A stretch of DNA of 33,871 nt from Actinomycetota bacterium (GCA_013696805.1 JACCXX010000007.1:1-33871); one strand, 5' to 3'; positions 9,233-18,068 are shown, counted from the stretch's first letter. Numbers and translations are program-made. The notes: a model not told the origin generated them from the letters alone.

Positions 9233-10048
9233 CTAGCTTGCCTGGCGTGCCGTCTTCTTGGCGGGCGTGCGCTTCCTTCGCTTCTTCTGTGTCTGCTCCA
9301 CCGACTCGCGGAGCGCGGCCATCAGGTCGACGACCTCGGCCTCGTCGTCCTCGGCCTCGGGCTCCGGCAGCTTCTTGCCCTTGGCCTTTGCGCGAATCAA
9401 ATCGAGCAGCTCCTTTCGGTAGCGGTCGTCGTACTTCTCCGGCTCGAACGACTCGCTGAGGTTCTCGACGAGTGATTTCGCCATGTCGACCTCGGCCTTC
9501 GCAAGCTGCTTCCTGCCGCCGACGCTCTCGGGCTTCCTGATCTCGTCGGGGTAGTACATGGTCTCCAGCAGGAGCACGGATTCATAGGTGCGGAGAGCGG
9601 CGAGATGCTCCTTGTTGCGGATGACCACCTTCGCGATCCCAACCTTCCCGGTCTCGTCAAGCGCCTTGGCGAGGAGGCGGTAGGGCTTTTCGGCCCCGTC
9701 CTGGGGGACGAGGTAGTACGCCTTGCGGAAGTAGATGGGGTCGATCTCGTCGAGCGAGACGAAGTCGCAGATGTCGATCGAGTGCGTGAGCTCGATGTCG
9801 AGCCGGTCGAGGTCCTCGTCCTCGAGAGGCACGAACCGGCCCTTCTCGATCTCGAACCCACGGACGATCTCGTCGGCGTCGACGTGCTCCCCGGTGTCCT
9901 TGCGAACCTTGTCGTAGCCGATCGGAGACAGGTCGTCCTTGTGGAGGAAGTGGAACCTCAGCTCCTTGGACTCGGTCGCCGAGTGCATCTTCACAGGCAC
10001 GCTGACCAGCCCGAAGGAGATGGTTCCGCTCCAGATCGATCGAGCCAT
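9233..10048 (-). CDS. ku: Ku protein (bacterial NHEJ)
   Basis: MARSIWSGTISFGLVSVPVKMHSATESKELRFHFLHKDDLSPIGYDKVRKDTGEHVDADEIVRGFE...; lysine-rich C-terminal tail; directly upstream of ligD. The ORF-track start at 10135 is probably too far upstream. Confidence 0.95.
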   Translation of the reverse strand: MARSIWSGTISFGLVSVPVKMHSATESKELRFHFLHKDDLSPIGYDKVRKDTGEHVDADEIVRGFEIEKGRFVPLEDEDLDRLDIELTHSIDICDFVSLDEIDPIYFRKAYYLVPQDGAEKPYRLLAKALDETGKVGIAKVVIRNKEHLAALRTYESVLLLETMYYPDEIRKPESVGGRKQLAKAEVDMAKSLVENLSESFEPEKYDDRYRKELLDLIRAKAKGKKLPEPEAEDDEAEVVDLMAALRESVEQTQKKRRKRTPAKKTARQAS

Positions 10049-10244
10049 TCCTCCTTGAGTACCAGTCCACGCCCTGTTAGAAACGTGCGATCTGCAGGAG
10101 ATGTTTCGCTTCTCCCCCGAGGGGCGATACATCAAATTGGGGTTCGGGCGATATGCGGCGAAGCCTTGTCCCTACATCAGGGGGGTCAGCGTACGGGGCC
10201 GGTTCACGCCGGCCTCGACGCTTTTAGTGACCAGGGGAAAAGGC

Positions 10245-10288
10245 TGTGGACGTTGTGGACGGCTCTCTCCTGTTGAAACTGTGCATAA
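10245..10288. repeat. DnaA-box-like cluster: tandem 9-mers TGTGGACGT-TGTGGACGG plus TGTGCATAA
   Basis: TGTGGACGT (10245-10253), TGTGGACGG (10254-10262) and TGTGCATAA (10280-10288) lie in the accA-ku gap in the same orientation. The last equals TTATGCACA on the minus strand and fits TTWTNCACA. Confidence 0.5.
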
Positions 10289-10302
10289 GTCGCCAGAACT
10301 GC

Positions 10303-11274
10303 TCAGCGGGCCTGGGGTGCGGCCGTAGTGACCCCATTCCTCGTGCCGTAGATCCCAAGCGACCGGAACCGGGCCCGGCGCCGGCGCCGCAATTCCTCTC
10401 CCGAGGCGCCCCCGAGCTCTTCGAGTGCGTTTCGGAGCACCTCCCCGAGTAGCCGGGCCGCTTCATCGTGATCGGTGTGCGCCCCGCCTTCCGGTTCCGG
10501 GACGATCGCGTCGATCACGTCCAGCTCGAGGCAGTGGAGGGCGTCGGGCTTGAGCGCGGCGGCCGCCTTCATCTTCTCGGCGCCGTCTCGCCAGAGGATC
10601 ATTGCGCAGCCTTCAGGCGAGATGACGCTGTACATCGCGTTCTGCTGCATGAGCACGCGATCTGCGAGGGCGATCGCGATGGCGCCGCCCGAGCCGCCCT
10701 CGCCGATGATGCAGGCGACCGTCGGAATGGCGAGACGAGCGAGCAAGGCCTGCGAGCGAGCGATCGCGCCACCCTGGCCGTGCTGCTCGGCCGCAACGCC
10801 AGGATAAGCACCGGGGGTGTCGACGAAGGTGATGAGCGGCCAGCCGTGGCGTTCGGCGATTTCCATCGTGCGCATTGCCTTGCGGTAGCCCTCGGGGTAC
10901 GCCATGCCGAAGTTGCGCTTCGCGCGCTCGCCGGCGTCCCGGCCCTTTTGGTGGCCGATGACGGCGGTCGTCCGACCGCCAAAGCTCCCGATGCCGGTCA
11001 CGAGCGCCGGGTCGTCCGCCCTGGCCCGGTCTCCGTGCAGCTCGACGAAGTCTTCGAACAGCCGCTCGACGTAGTCGAGTGTGTAGGGGCGGTCGTCGTG
11101 CCGCGCCAGCTCGACGAACTTCCAGAGCTCCTCGTCGGTCGCACCCTCCTCGATGCGCTCGAGTTGGCGTTGCAGCCGCTCTAGCTCGCCCGAGAGCCGC
11201 GCTCCGCGCAGGAGCGGCAGGCTTCGCAAACGGCTCAGCCGCTCGCGCAGACGGAGCTCGGCTTCACCTGGCAT
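10303..11274 (-). CDS. accA: Acetyl-CoA carboxylase carboxyltransferase subunit alpha
   Basis: From ATG 11274 (MPGEAELRLRERLSRL...); RPYTLDYVERLFEDFVELHGDRA, GRTTAVIGHQKG, NFGMAYPEGYRKAMR, TPGAYPGVAAEQHGQGGAIARS, GEGGSGGAIAIALADRVLMQQNAMYSVISPEGCA. Confidence 0.96.
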   Translation of the reverse strand: MPGEAELRLRERLSRLRSLPLLRGARLSGELERLQRQLERIEEGATDEELWKFVELARHDDRPYTLDYVERLFEDFVELHGDRARADDPALVTGIGSFGGRTTAVIGHQKGRDAGERAKRNFGMAYPEGYRKAMRTMEIAERHGWPLITFVDTPGAYPGVAAEQHGQGGAIARSQALLARLAIPTVACIIGEGGSGGAIAIALADRVLMQQNAMYSVISPEGCAMILWRDGAEKMKAAAALKPDALHCLELDVIDAIVPEPEGGAHTDHDEAARLLGEVLRNALEELGGASGEELRRRRRARFRSLGIYGTRNGVTTAAPQAR

Positions 11275-12115
11275 TGGCGAAGAGGCGAAGGAGCTTGGCC
11301 AGGAGGCCGCGCAGCTCGGGCCGGGGCACGATCGCATCCACGTGTCCGTAGCGAAAGTTGGGCTCGGCCAGACCGAAGTCCTCGGGCAATTTCTCCCGCG
11401 TCGTACCCTGGACTACACGGGGGCCAGTGAAGGCGAGCAGCGCGCCCGGCTCGGCCACGCACACGTCACCGAGGCTGGCGAAGCTCGCCAGCACTCCGGC
11501 CGTGGTCGGATGGGCCATGATGCTGATGAAGCCGCAGCGCGCGTCGCGGAGGTCCTCGACGGCGCAAACGGTCTTCGGCAGCTGCATCAGGGAGAGGATC
11601 CCTTCCTGCATGCGTGCACCGCCGGAGGCCGTGACCGAGATCAGCGGCACACCGTGCTCGATCGCGCTTTCAGCCGCACGGCTGAACTTCTCGCCGACGA
11701 CGCTGCCCATGGAGCCGCCCATGAACGAGAAGTCCATGACCGCCAGCTCGCAGGGGCGCTCCTCGATCGCCGCGCGGCCGATGATCATCGCGTCGCCGAG
11801 GCCCGTCTTCAGCTCGGCCTCGACCAGCCGCTCCGGGTACGGGCGAACGTCGCAGAACTCGAGCGGATCCTCCGAGCGAAGGTCGGTCGCCTCCTCCTCA
11901 AAGCTTTCCTCGTCCACTACCTGGTCGATTCGCTCGCTGGCCCGCACCGGAAAGTGGAATCCGCAGTGTGGACAGACCCGGAGGTTGGCCTCGAGCTCGT
12001 CGTCTCTGTAGTGCGACTCGCATTTCGGGCATGTGTTGGGATCTTGTGTCTTCTCGTTCCGCGCTTCCTCGGGAAGGTTGCGGTGCTCGATGGAGACGTC
12101 GATCTTCGCGGCCAC
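11264..12115 (-). CDS. accD: Acetyl-CoA carboxylase carboxyltransferase subunit beta
   Basis: Zn finger CPKCESHYRDDELEANLRVCPHC; VMDFSFMGGSMGSVVGEKFSRAAE, SASGGARMQEGILSLMQ-type motif. GTG at 12115 (VAAKIDVSIEHRN) is the preferred start. Confidence 0.94.
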   Translation of the reverse strand: MAAKIDVSIEHRNLPEEARNEKTQDPNTCPKCESHYRDDELEANLRVCPHCGFHFPVRASERIDQVVDEESFEEEATDLRSEDPLEFCDVRPYPERLVEAELKTGLGDAMIIGRAAIEERPCELAVMDFSFMGGSMGSVVGEKFSRAAESAIEHGVPLISVTASGGARMQEGILSLMQLPKTVCAVEDLRDARCGFISIMAHPTTAGVLASFASLGDVCVAEPGALLAFTGPRVVQGTTREKLPEDFGLAEPNFRYGHVDAIVPRPELRGLLAKLLRLFANAR

Positions 12116-12122
12116 GCCTCGA

Positions 12123-13019
12123 TTATCCCGGAACTCGCTCGAAGCGAACATCTCGCCTTGCTATGTGCATCCCGGCCCGCTTGTAGAGGCGCACGGCTCC
12201 CGTCGGGTTCTCGGCGTCGACCCCGAGGCCGACCCTGCTCATGCGTACCTCCGCGAAATGTCGAAAAACGTGCTGGAGCAAGGCGATCGCAAGGCCGCGG
12301 CGGCGGTAGACCGGCCTGACGCCCAAGATGTTCACCCAGCCCAGTCCAGGCTCACTCTCCGGCTCCCTGCAGAGCGCGACGGCGGCCACTTCACCGCCCC
12401 TCTCCACGAAGAACCAGTGCGCGGGTTGGAAGTACTCCCCGAGAGACCAGTGGGCCCAGTTTTCGAACGGGTCGTGCGTGAATCCCCAGGTGTCTGCGAA
12501 GGAATCCATGTGCACCTCCCACGCCGCGCGCTCGTCCCCCTCACGGAAGGGACGGACGGAGAAGCCGTCGGGCCACGCGGGCGCCGGTAGGTCCCCGCCG
12601 AGCTCAATCTCCATCCGGAACGAGTGCCGGAACGGCCGGAACCCTGCCCGCTCGTAAGCCTCGTTCAAGTCCCGGTCGACCTCGGGGGCCCAGCCCCGCA
12701 CGTTCTCGCGGCCGAGGGTCTCCGCGCGACGGGCGATCGCCTCGAGCAGCGGGTCATACGCCCTGGAGTCTGTCCCTCGACAATCGAGCCACGCCGTCTC
12801 ACCGTGTGGAATGACGTCGGCGTAGCCGACCAGACGACCCTCGAGCTCTGCAACGAGCACGTTGTCCGGAAAGTCGACCTCTGGTGCCAACCACTCCTCG
12901 CGCAGCTCTGCGGGAGTGGTGTCCGCTGTCCCGTACAGCCGGCGTGAATGCTCGTTCAACACCTCCGCCGCCGCTTCGGCCTCGTCCTCTCGGGCGTTGC
13001 GAATCAAGACCGAGCTCAT
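12123..13019 (-). CDS. Tandem GNAT-domain acetyltransferase (MshD-like architecture)
   Basis: MSSVLIRNAREDEAEAAAEVLNEHSRRLYG... then a second GNAT half LGWVNILGVRPVYRRRGLAIALLQHVFRHFAEVRMSRVGLGVDAENPTGAVRLYKRAGM. Start at 13019 overlaps the HAD stop (ATGA). Confidence 0.85.
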   Translation of the reverse strand: MSSVLIRNAREDEAEAAAEVLNEHSRRLYGTADTTPAELREEWLAPEVDFPDNVLVAELEGRLVGYADVIPHGETAWLDCRGTDSRAYDPLLEAIARRAETLGRENVRGWAPEVDRDLNEAYERAGFRPFRHSFRMEIELGGDLPAPAWPDGFSVRPFREGDERAAWEVHMDSFADTWGFTHDPFENWAHWSLGEYFQPAHWFFVERGGEVAAVALCREPESEPGLGWVNILGVRPVYRRRGLAIALLQHVFRHFAEVRMSRVGLGVDAENPTGAVRLYKRAGMHIARRDVRFERVPG

Positions 13020-13675
13020 GCGGGCACCAGCTCGTCGGCCGTGTCGGGCAGCCCGGAGAGGTCGGCCAGCTCGCGATCGGGCTCCGGCTCGGCACGCTCG
13101 CCCAACCTGTTCACCCAGATCGTCTTCAGCCCGAGCTCCTTGCCGGGAGCGATGTCGTGGAAGAGGCTCGCTCCCACGTGAACGTGATGCTCTCGGCCGG
13201 CGGTCGTCGCCTCGAAGAAGCGCTCCCAGTGGGCGTGACCCGGCTTGTAGGACTGCACGTCTTCGGCCACCACGGCGAGGTCGAACGGAATGCCGAGCTG
13301 CGTCTGGGATGCTGCGATCAGATCGCGGTCGGTGTTCGAGAGGAGCGCCAGCTTCCACCCGCGGTTCCGCAGCTCCGCAAGAGCCCCTGGCACCTCGGGG
13401 AACGGCTGCCAGTTCGGCAGCGACCGAGCCAGCGCGCCGGCCTCACCCTCCGGTAGTTGCAGCCCTCCGTCGCGGCAGAGCTCCTCGAGCGTCAGGGTCA
13501 GAACCTCGCGGTAGCAACGGAAGGTCTCCGACTCGAGCTCGGGCTCGACCTCGTGGTAACGCTGGAGGAGGCGCGGGGCGGCCTCGGCGCCGAAGAGGCG
13601 CTCGAGCTCGCCGCTGATTCCTTGGTTCCAGTCGATCAGCGTGCCGTAGCAGTCGAGGGTGGCCCAGCGCTGCAC
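13016..13675 (-). CDS. HAD family hydrolase (haloacid dehalogenase type)
   Basis: ATLDCYGTLIDWNQGI (motif I), LALLSNTDRDLI (motif II), SYKPGHAHWERFFEAT, HVGASLFHDIAPGKELGLKTIWVNR. Confidence 0.88.
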   Translation of the reverse strand: MQRWATLDCYGTLIDWNQGISGELERLFGAEAAPRLLQRYHEVEPELESETFRCYREVLTLTLEELCRDGGLQLPEGEAGALARSLPNWQPFPEVPGALAELRNRGWKLALLSNTDRDLIAASQTQLGIPFDLAVVAEDVQSYKPGHAHWERFFEATTAGREHHVHVGASLFHDIAPGKELGLKTIWVNRLGERAEPEPDRELADLSGLPDTADELVPA

Positions 13676-13678
13676 GAG

Positions 13679-14941
13679 CTAGTCGACGAGCTCGCGGAAG
13701 ACAATGCACGCGTTGTGCCCGCCGAAGCCGAACGAGTTGGAGGCGGCGACCCGCACCTCGGCCTCGCGTGCCTCGTTCGGCACGTAGTCCAGGTCGCATT
13801 CCGGGTCGGAAGACTCGTAGTTGATCGTCGGTGGAAGCATGTTCTTGTTCACGGCGAGGATCGTGAAGACCGCCTCCACAGCGCCGGCCGCTCCCAGGCA
13901 ATGACCCGTGGCGCCCTTCGTCGACGAGACCGGTGTGGATCGGGCGGTTTCCTCACCGAGCGCAAGCTTGATCACCTTCGTCTCACTCGCGTCGCCGAGA
14001 GGAGTCGAGGTGCCGTGGGCGTTGATGTAGTCCACCTCCTCCGGCGTGACGCCTGCGTCGGCGAGAGCCATCCTCATCGCACGCGCCGGGTTCGTCCCGG
14101 TCGGGTCGGGCTCCGAGACGTGCTTCGCGTCGGAGGAAAGGCCGTAGCCGAGGATTTCGGCGTAGATCTTCGCCCCTCGCTCCCTGGCATGCTCCAGCTC
14201 CTCGAGCAAGATCACCGCGCCCGCCTCGCCCATCACGAAGCCGTCGCGACCCGCGTCGAAGGGCCGGCTCGCCTTCTCGGGCGAGTCGTTTCTGCGTGAG
14301 AGCGCGCGCATCGCGCTGAAGCCCGCGATGCCGACTTCCGTCACCCCGGCCTCGGTCCCGCCCGCGAAGACAGCTTCTGCACGACCTAGCCGGATCATGT
14401 CGGTCGCCTCACCGATCGCCATGTTGGACGCGGCGCAGGCGGTGCATTGCGACGAGAGAGGCCCACGAGTGCCGAGCTCCATCGAAACCCAGGCTGCGCC
14501 CATGTTGGGAATGATCTGCGGAATCGAAAACGGGTTGACGCGGTCGGGGCCGCGCTCCAGAAGCTGGAGGTAGCAGTCCTGAAAGGCCTGGAGCCCACCG
14601 ATTCCGGTCGCGATCGAGGCACCGATGCGCTCGGCTTCGGGCTCGACGTCCAGCCCCGAGTCCTTCTCGGCCTGGCGGGCCGCGGCCACGATCATCTGCG
14701 CGAAGCGGTCCATGCGGCGGGCCTGCTTGTGCTCGAGCCACTCACGCGGATCAAAGTCTTTGAGCTCGCAGGCGAAGTTGACCGGGTACTTGCTTGCGTC
14801 CCACTGCTGGATCTCCGCCGCGCCGGACTTTCCGGCCAGCAGGTTGTCCCACGAAGTTTCGACGTCGTTGCCGAGCGGCGTCACCGCCCCCATCCCGGTG
14901 ACGACGACGCGCCTGCGCCCATTCAGCGAAAAATCGCTCAC
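13679..14941 (-). CDS. fabF: 3-oxoacyl-ACP synthase II
   Basis: 420 aa; RRVVVTGMGAVTPLGNDVETSWDNLLAGKSGA, Cys motif SSQCTACAASNMAIGEA, YINAHGTSTPLGD, STKGATGHCLGAAGAVEA, NSFGFGGHNACIVF. Confidence 0.96.
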   Translation of the reverse strand: MSDFSLNGRRRVVVTGMGAVTPLGNDVETSWDNLLAGKSGAAEIQQWDASKYPVNFACELKDFDPREWLEHKQARRMDRFAQMIVAAARQAEKDSGLDVEPEAERIGASIATGIGGLQAFQDCYLQLLERGPDRVNPFSIPQIIPNMGAAWVSMELGTRGPLSSQCTACAASNMAIGEATDMIRLGRAEAVFAGGTEAGVTEVGIAGFSAMRALSRRNDSPEKASRPFDAGRDGFVMGEAGAVILLEELEHARERGAKIYAEILGYGLSSDAKHVSEPDPTGTNPARAMRMALADAGVTPEEVDYINAHGTSTPLGDASETKVIKLALGEETARSTPVSSTKGATGHCLGAAGAVEAVFTILAVNKNMLPPTINYESSDPECDLDYVPNEAREAEVRVAASNSFGFGGHNACIVFRELVD

Positions 14942-15672
14942 ATCCCCAACCCTCCGTCGACGAGCAGCACCTCGCCCGTGATGAACGAAGCGTCGTCGGA
15001 ACAGAGGAAACGTACAGCGCCGGCTATGTCTTCCGGGTCGCCCAGGCGGCCCAGAGGCGTGTTGGCGAGCATGGCGTCGCGAGCCTCCTCGGGCAACTCG
15101 TCCGTCAAGCGTGTCTTCACGTATCCGGGAGCGACGACGTTTGCGCGCACGCCACGGCTGCCGAGCTCGCGCGCGAGGGACTTCGTGAAACCGATGATCC
15201 CCGCCTTCGAGGAGCTGTAGTTCGTCTGGCCCCAGTTCCCGCGCAACCCGACGATGCTGGAGATGTTCACGATCGAGCCGGAGCGCCGCTTCATCATTCC
15301 CCGCGAGGCTGCACGGCAGGTGTAGAAGACGCTGCTCAGGTTGGTCTCGATCACGTCGCGCCAGTCGGCATCCGTCATGCGTGCGAGCACGCCGTCGCGG
15401 GTGAGACCTGCATTGTTGACGAGGATCGCGATCTCGCCCGCCGTTTCGACCAGTGCCCTTGCCTGCTCGGGGTCGGAGACGTCAGCCTGAGCCGCACGAC
15501 CTCCGATCTCGGTTGCAACCGCCTCCGCCTCTTCGGTCCCGGACCGGTAGCCAACGACCACCTCGGCCCCGGCCCTGGCGAGCTCGACGGCGATCGCACG
15601 GCCGATACCGCGAGACCCTCCGGTGACGAGGGCTGTCTTCCCCTCGAGCGAGCAGAACTCGTCGCTAGGCAG
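14938..15672 (-). CDS. fabG: 3-oxoacyl-ACP reductase; probable non-canonical CTG start
   Basis: Reverse translation: (CTG)PSDEFCSLEGKTALVTGGSRGIGRAIAVELARAGAEVVVGYRSG...; YSSSKAGIIGFTKSLA catalytic YxxxK; ends FITGEVLLVDGGLGM. The ORF track begins only at internal GTG 15561, which would remove the TGGSRGIG cofactor motif. Confidence 0.93.
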   Translation of the reverse strand: MPSDEFCSLEGKTALVTGGSRGIGRAIAVELARAGAEVVVGYRSGTEEAEAVATEIGGRAAQADVSDPEQARALVETAGEIAILVNNAGLTRDGVLARMTDADWRDVIETNLSSVFYTCRAASRGMMKRRSGSIVNISSIVGLRGNWGQTNYSSSKAGIIGFTKSLARELGSRGVRANVVAPGYVKTRLTDELPEEARDAMLANTPLGRLGDPEDIAGAVRFLCSDDASFITGEVLLVDGGLGM

Positions 15673-16588
15673 TGGAGAGCGTCTCCTCGGCCCTCTTGAG
15701 CCCGGCGAGGTTGTTCACCGACACGGCCTTCACCGTTCGGTCGATGCGCTTCAGAAGGCCCGAGAGCACGTTGCTCGGGCCGACCTCGACAAAGACCCGG
15801 GTGCCTTCCTCGACGAGCCCCCGCGCGGCTTGCGTGAACTTCACAGGTGCAGTGAGCTGCTCGACGAGAAGTGACGCCATTCTCTGCGCGGGCTCGATCT
15901 TGGCCGTGACCGTCGACATGAACGGCGCGACGGGATCTCGGAAGCGAACTCGCTCCAATGCGGGTCGCAGCCGGTCGGCCGCGCGCGCCACCAGAGGACT
16001 GTGAAACGCGCCCGAAACCTTCAGCTTCACCGTGCGCCGAGCCCCGGCCTCTTCCGCCTTGGCGCACAGTTCGGCCACGGCAGCCTGGGTTCCGGAGACG
16101 ACGATCTGGCCCGGGCAGTTGTAGTTGGCCGGCCAAACACCCTCGATCTCCGAGCAGAGCTTCTCGACCACCGGGTCCTCGAGGCCGAGAATCGCGGCCA
16201 TCGAGCCGTTGCTCTCCCGGGCCGCCTCCTCCATCGCCAGGCCGCGCTCACGAACCAGGCGGATCGACTCGGAGACGTCGAGTGAGTTCGCCGCCGCCAG
16301 CGCAGTGAACTCGCCGACCGAGTGGCCGACGACGTAGTCGGGGCGCAATCCCCGAGTCTTCAGCGCCGCGAGCACGGCGAGGCTCGTCGCGACCAGCGCA
16401 GGCTGTTGCACGTCCGTGCGGACGAGGTCATCGAGCGGCGCCTCGAAGCAGAGCCGCTCGAGATCGAGCCCGGAGGCCTCGCTCCCCTGGCGGTAGACCT
16501 CCATCGCCTCGGGCACCGCCTCGGCGATTTCGCGGCCCATGCCGACCTCGAGTGAGCCCTGTCCGGGAAAGCAGAAAGCAACCTTCAT
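15665..16588 (-). CDS. fabD: Malonyl-CoA:ACP transacylase
   Basis: MKVAFCFPGQGSLEVGMGREIAE, VVGHSVGEFTALAAA (GHSxGE), SGAFHSPLVARAADRLRPAL motifs. Confidence 0.95.
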   Translation of the reverse strand: MKVAFCFPGQGSLEVGMGREIAEAVPEAMEVYRQGSEASGLDLERLCFEAPLDDLVRTDVQQPALVATSLAVLAALKTRGLRPDYVVGHSVGEFTALAAANSLDVSESIRLVRERGLAMEEAARESNGSMAAILGLEDPVVEKLCSEIEGVWPANYNCPGQIVVSGTQAAVAELCAKAEEAGARRTVKLKVSGAFHSPLVARAADRLRPALERVRFRDPVAPFMSTVTAKIEPAQRMASLLVEQLTAPVKFTQAARGLVEEGTRVFVEVGPSNVLSGLLKRIDRTVKAVSVNNLAGLKRAEETLSTA

Positions 16589-17607
16589 GAACCCACCTTT
16601 CCGTTTGCAGTCCACTCGATCAAGGCCGAGCCCCACGTGAGCCCCGCGCCCATTCCGGTCATTAGCACGAGCTCGCCCGGGCGCAGCCGTCCGTCGGCCT
16701 CGGCATCGGCAAGCGCGAGCGGGATCGAGCCTGACGACGTGTTGCCATAGCGGTCGACGTTGACGACTGTGCGCTCCGCGGGAATGCCGAGCTTCTTCCG
16801 AGCGTGGTCGATGATGCGAACGTTTGCCTGGTGCGGAACGTAGACGTCGACGTCCTCCACCGGCACTCCGCAGCTGTCGAGCACCTTCTCAGCCGATTCG
16901 ACGAGCACCCGGGTGGCAAACTTGAAGACCTCGCGGCCGTTCATCCTCGCGTAATGCTGCCGTCCGGCGATCGTCTCGGCCGAAGCAGGCGCGCGCGAGC
17001 CCCCGGCTGGGATGTAGAGCTGCGGGCCGCCCGAGCCGTCCGCTCCGAGCTCGAAGCCGAGGAACCCGCCTTCGGGCACACGCTCGACCACAACGGCGCC
17101 GGCGCCGTCGCCGAAGAGGACGCACGTGGCGCGATCCTCCCAGTCCACGATCTTCGACAGGATGTCGCCGCCGACGACGAGTGCCCTGTTCGCCAGGCCC
17201 GCCGAGACCATGCCGTGCGCCTGGGCGATCGCGTAGACGAAGCCCGTGCAACCGGCGGAGAGGTCGTATGCGGCCGCGTCCTTCGCGCCGAGCTGGTCGG
17301 CCAGGATCGCGGCCGTGGAGGGAAAAGCCATGTCCGGGGTGACAGTGGCGACGATGACGAGGTCGACGGCACCGGCTTCGACCCCCGCGTGCTCGAGCGC
17401 CTCCTTCGCCGCGGGAAGGGAGATATCGGACAGCGCTTCGTCGGCTGAAGCCACTCGGCGTTCTTTGATGCCGGTGCGCTCGACGATCCAGTCGTTCGAG
17501 GTCTCGACGATCTTCGCCAGCTCGTCGTTGGTCATCACGCGCTCCGGCGCGTGGCAGCCGATGCCCGTGATCGAGACGTGGCCGTTCGAGGTGGCGCTCC
17601 CGATCAA
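16585..17607 (-). CDS. fabH: 3-oxoacyl-ACP synthase III
   Basis: SITGIGCHAPERVMTNDELAKIVETSNDWIVERTGIKERR, AYDLSAGCTGFVYAI, VDVYVPHQANVRII, YGNTSSGSIPLAL. TTG at 17607 overlaps the fabZ TGA (TTGA). Confidence 0.94.
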   Translation of the reverse strand: MIGSATSNGHVSITGIGCHAPERVMTNDELAKIVETSNDWIVERTGIKERRVASADEALSDISLPAAKEALEHAGVEAGAVDLVIVATVTPDMAFPSTAAILADQLGAKDAAAYDLSAGCTGFVYAIAQAHGMVSAGLANRALVVGGDILSKIVDWEDRATCVLFGDGAGAVVVERVPEGGFLGFELGADGSGGPQLYIPAGGSRAPASAETIAGRQHYARMNGREVFKFATRVLVESAEKVLDSCGVPVEDVDVYVPHQANVRIIDHARKKLGIPAERTVVNVDRYGNTSSGSIPLALADAEADGRLRPGELVLMTGMGAGLTWGSALIEWTANGKVGS

Positions 17608-18053
17608 CTTCGGTCCACCGCGAACGTCAACGTTCCGCGCGCCGCCAGCTCGCCTTCGACATGGGCGCTCGCTCGCCCCTTGCCGATCGGGCCCCGGACC
17701 CGCTCGAGCTCGCACCTCAGCTCCAGCACGTCGCCGGGTTGGACGATCCGCTTGAAGCGCACGTCGTCGATGCCGGCGAAGAGTGCCATCCGGCCTCGAT
17801 TCTCCTCCTGGGAGAGAACGGCGACAGCGCCGGTCTGGGCCATGGCCTCAACGATCAGGACCCCGGGCATGATCGGGCGGCCGGGAAAGTGCCCCCCGAG
17901 GTACCACTCGTCCTCACGCACGGTCTTGCGCGCGACAGCCCGAACTCCCAGTTCCAGCTCGACGACCTCGTCGATGAGGAGGAAGGGCTCACGATGGGGC
18001 AGGATCGCCTCGATCTCTGCCCGCCCGAGCGGCGTCTCAAGGCGGGTTTCCAC
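17604..18053 (-). CDS. fabZ: 3-hydroxyacyl-ACP dehydratase
   Basis: ILPHREPFLLIDEVVELE, YLGGHFPGRPIMPGVLIVEAMAQTGAV active-site segment. Confidence 0.95.
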   Translation of the reverse strand: METRLETPLGRAEIEAILPHREPFLLIDEVVELELGVRAVARKTVREDEWYLGGHFPGRPIMPGVLIVEAMAQTGAVAVLSQEENRGRMALFAGIDDVRFKRIVQPGDVLELRCELERVRGPIGKGRASAHVEGELAARGTLTFAVDRS

Positions 18054-18061
18054 GGGCCGCC

Positions 18062-18068
18062 TAGTCTA
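18062..18068. promoter_or_regulatory. Putative bidirectional -10 element (TAGTCTA) shared by fabZ and birA
   Basis: Plus strand reads TAGTCT (18062-18067) 7 nt before GTG 18075. Minus strand reads TAGACT (18068-18063) 9 nt before GTG 18053. Confidence 0.5.

Noticed and set aside
10195-10212. GGCCGG-ttcacg-CCGGCC hairpin as accA terminator
   Set aside because: Short stem, and no U-tract on the minus strand downstream; kept only as a nearby structure.
13020-13358. N-terminal extension of the tandem GNAT ORF to 13358
   Set aside because: Extension is antisense-like/out of frame inside the HAD gene; ATG 13019 overlaps the HAD stop and begins the conserved GNAT fold.
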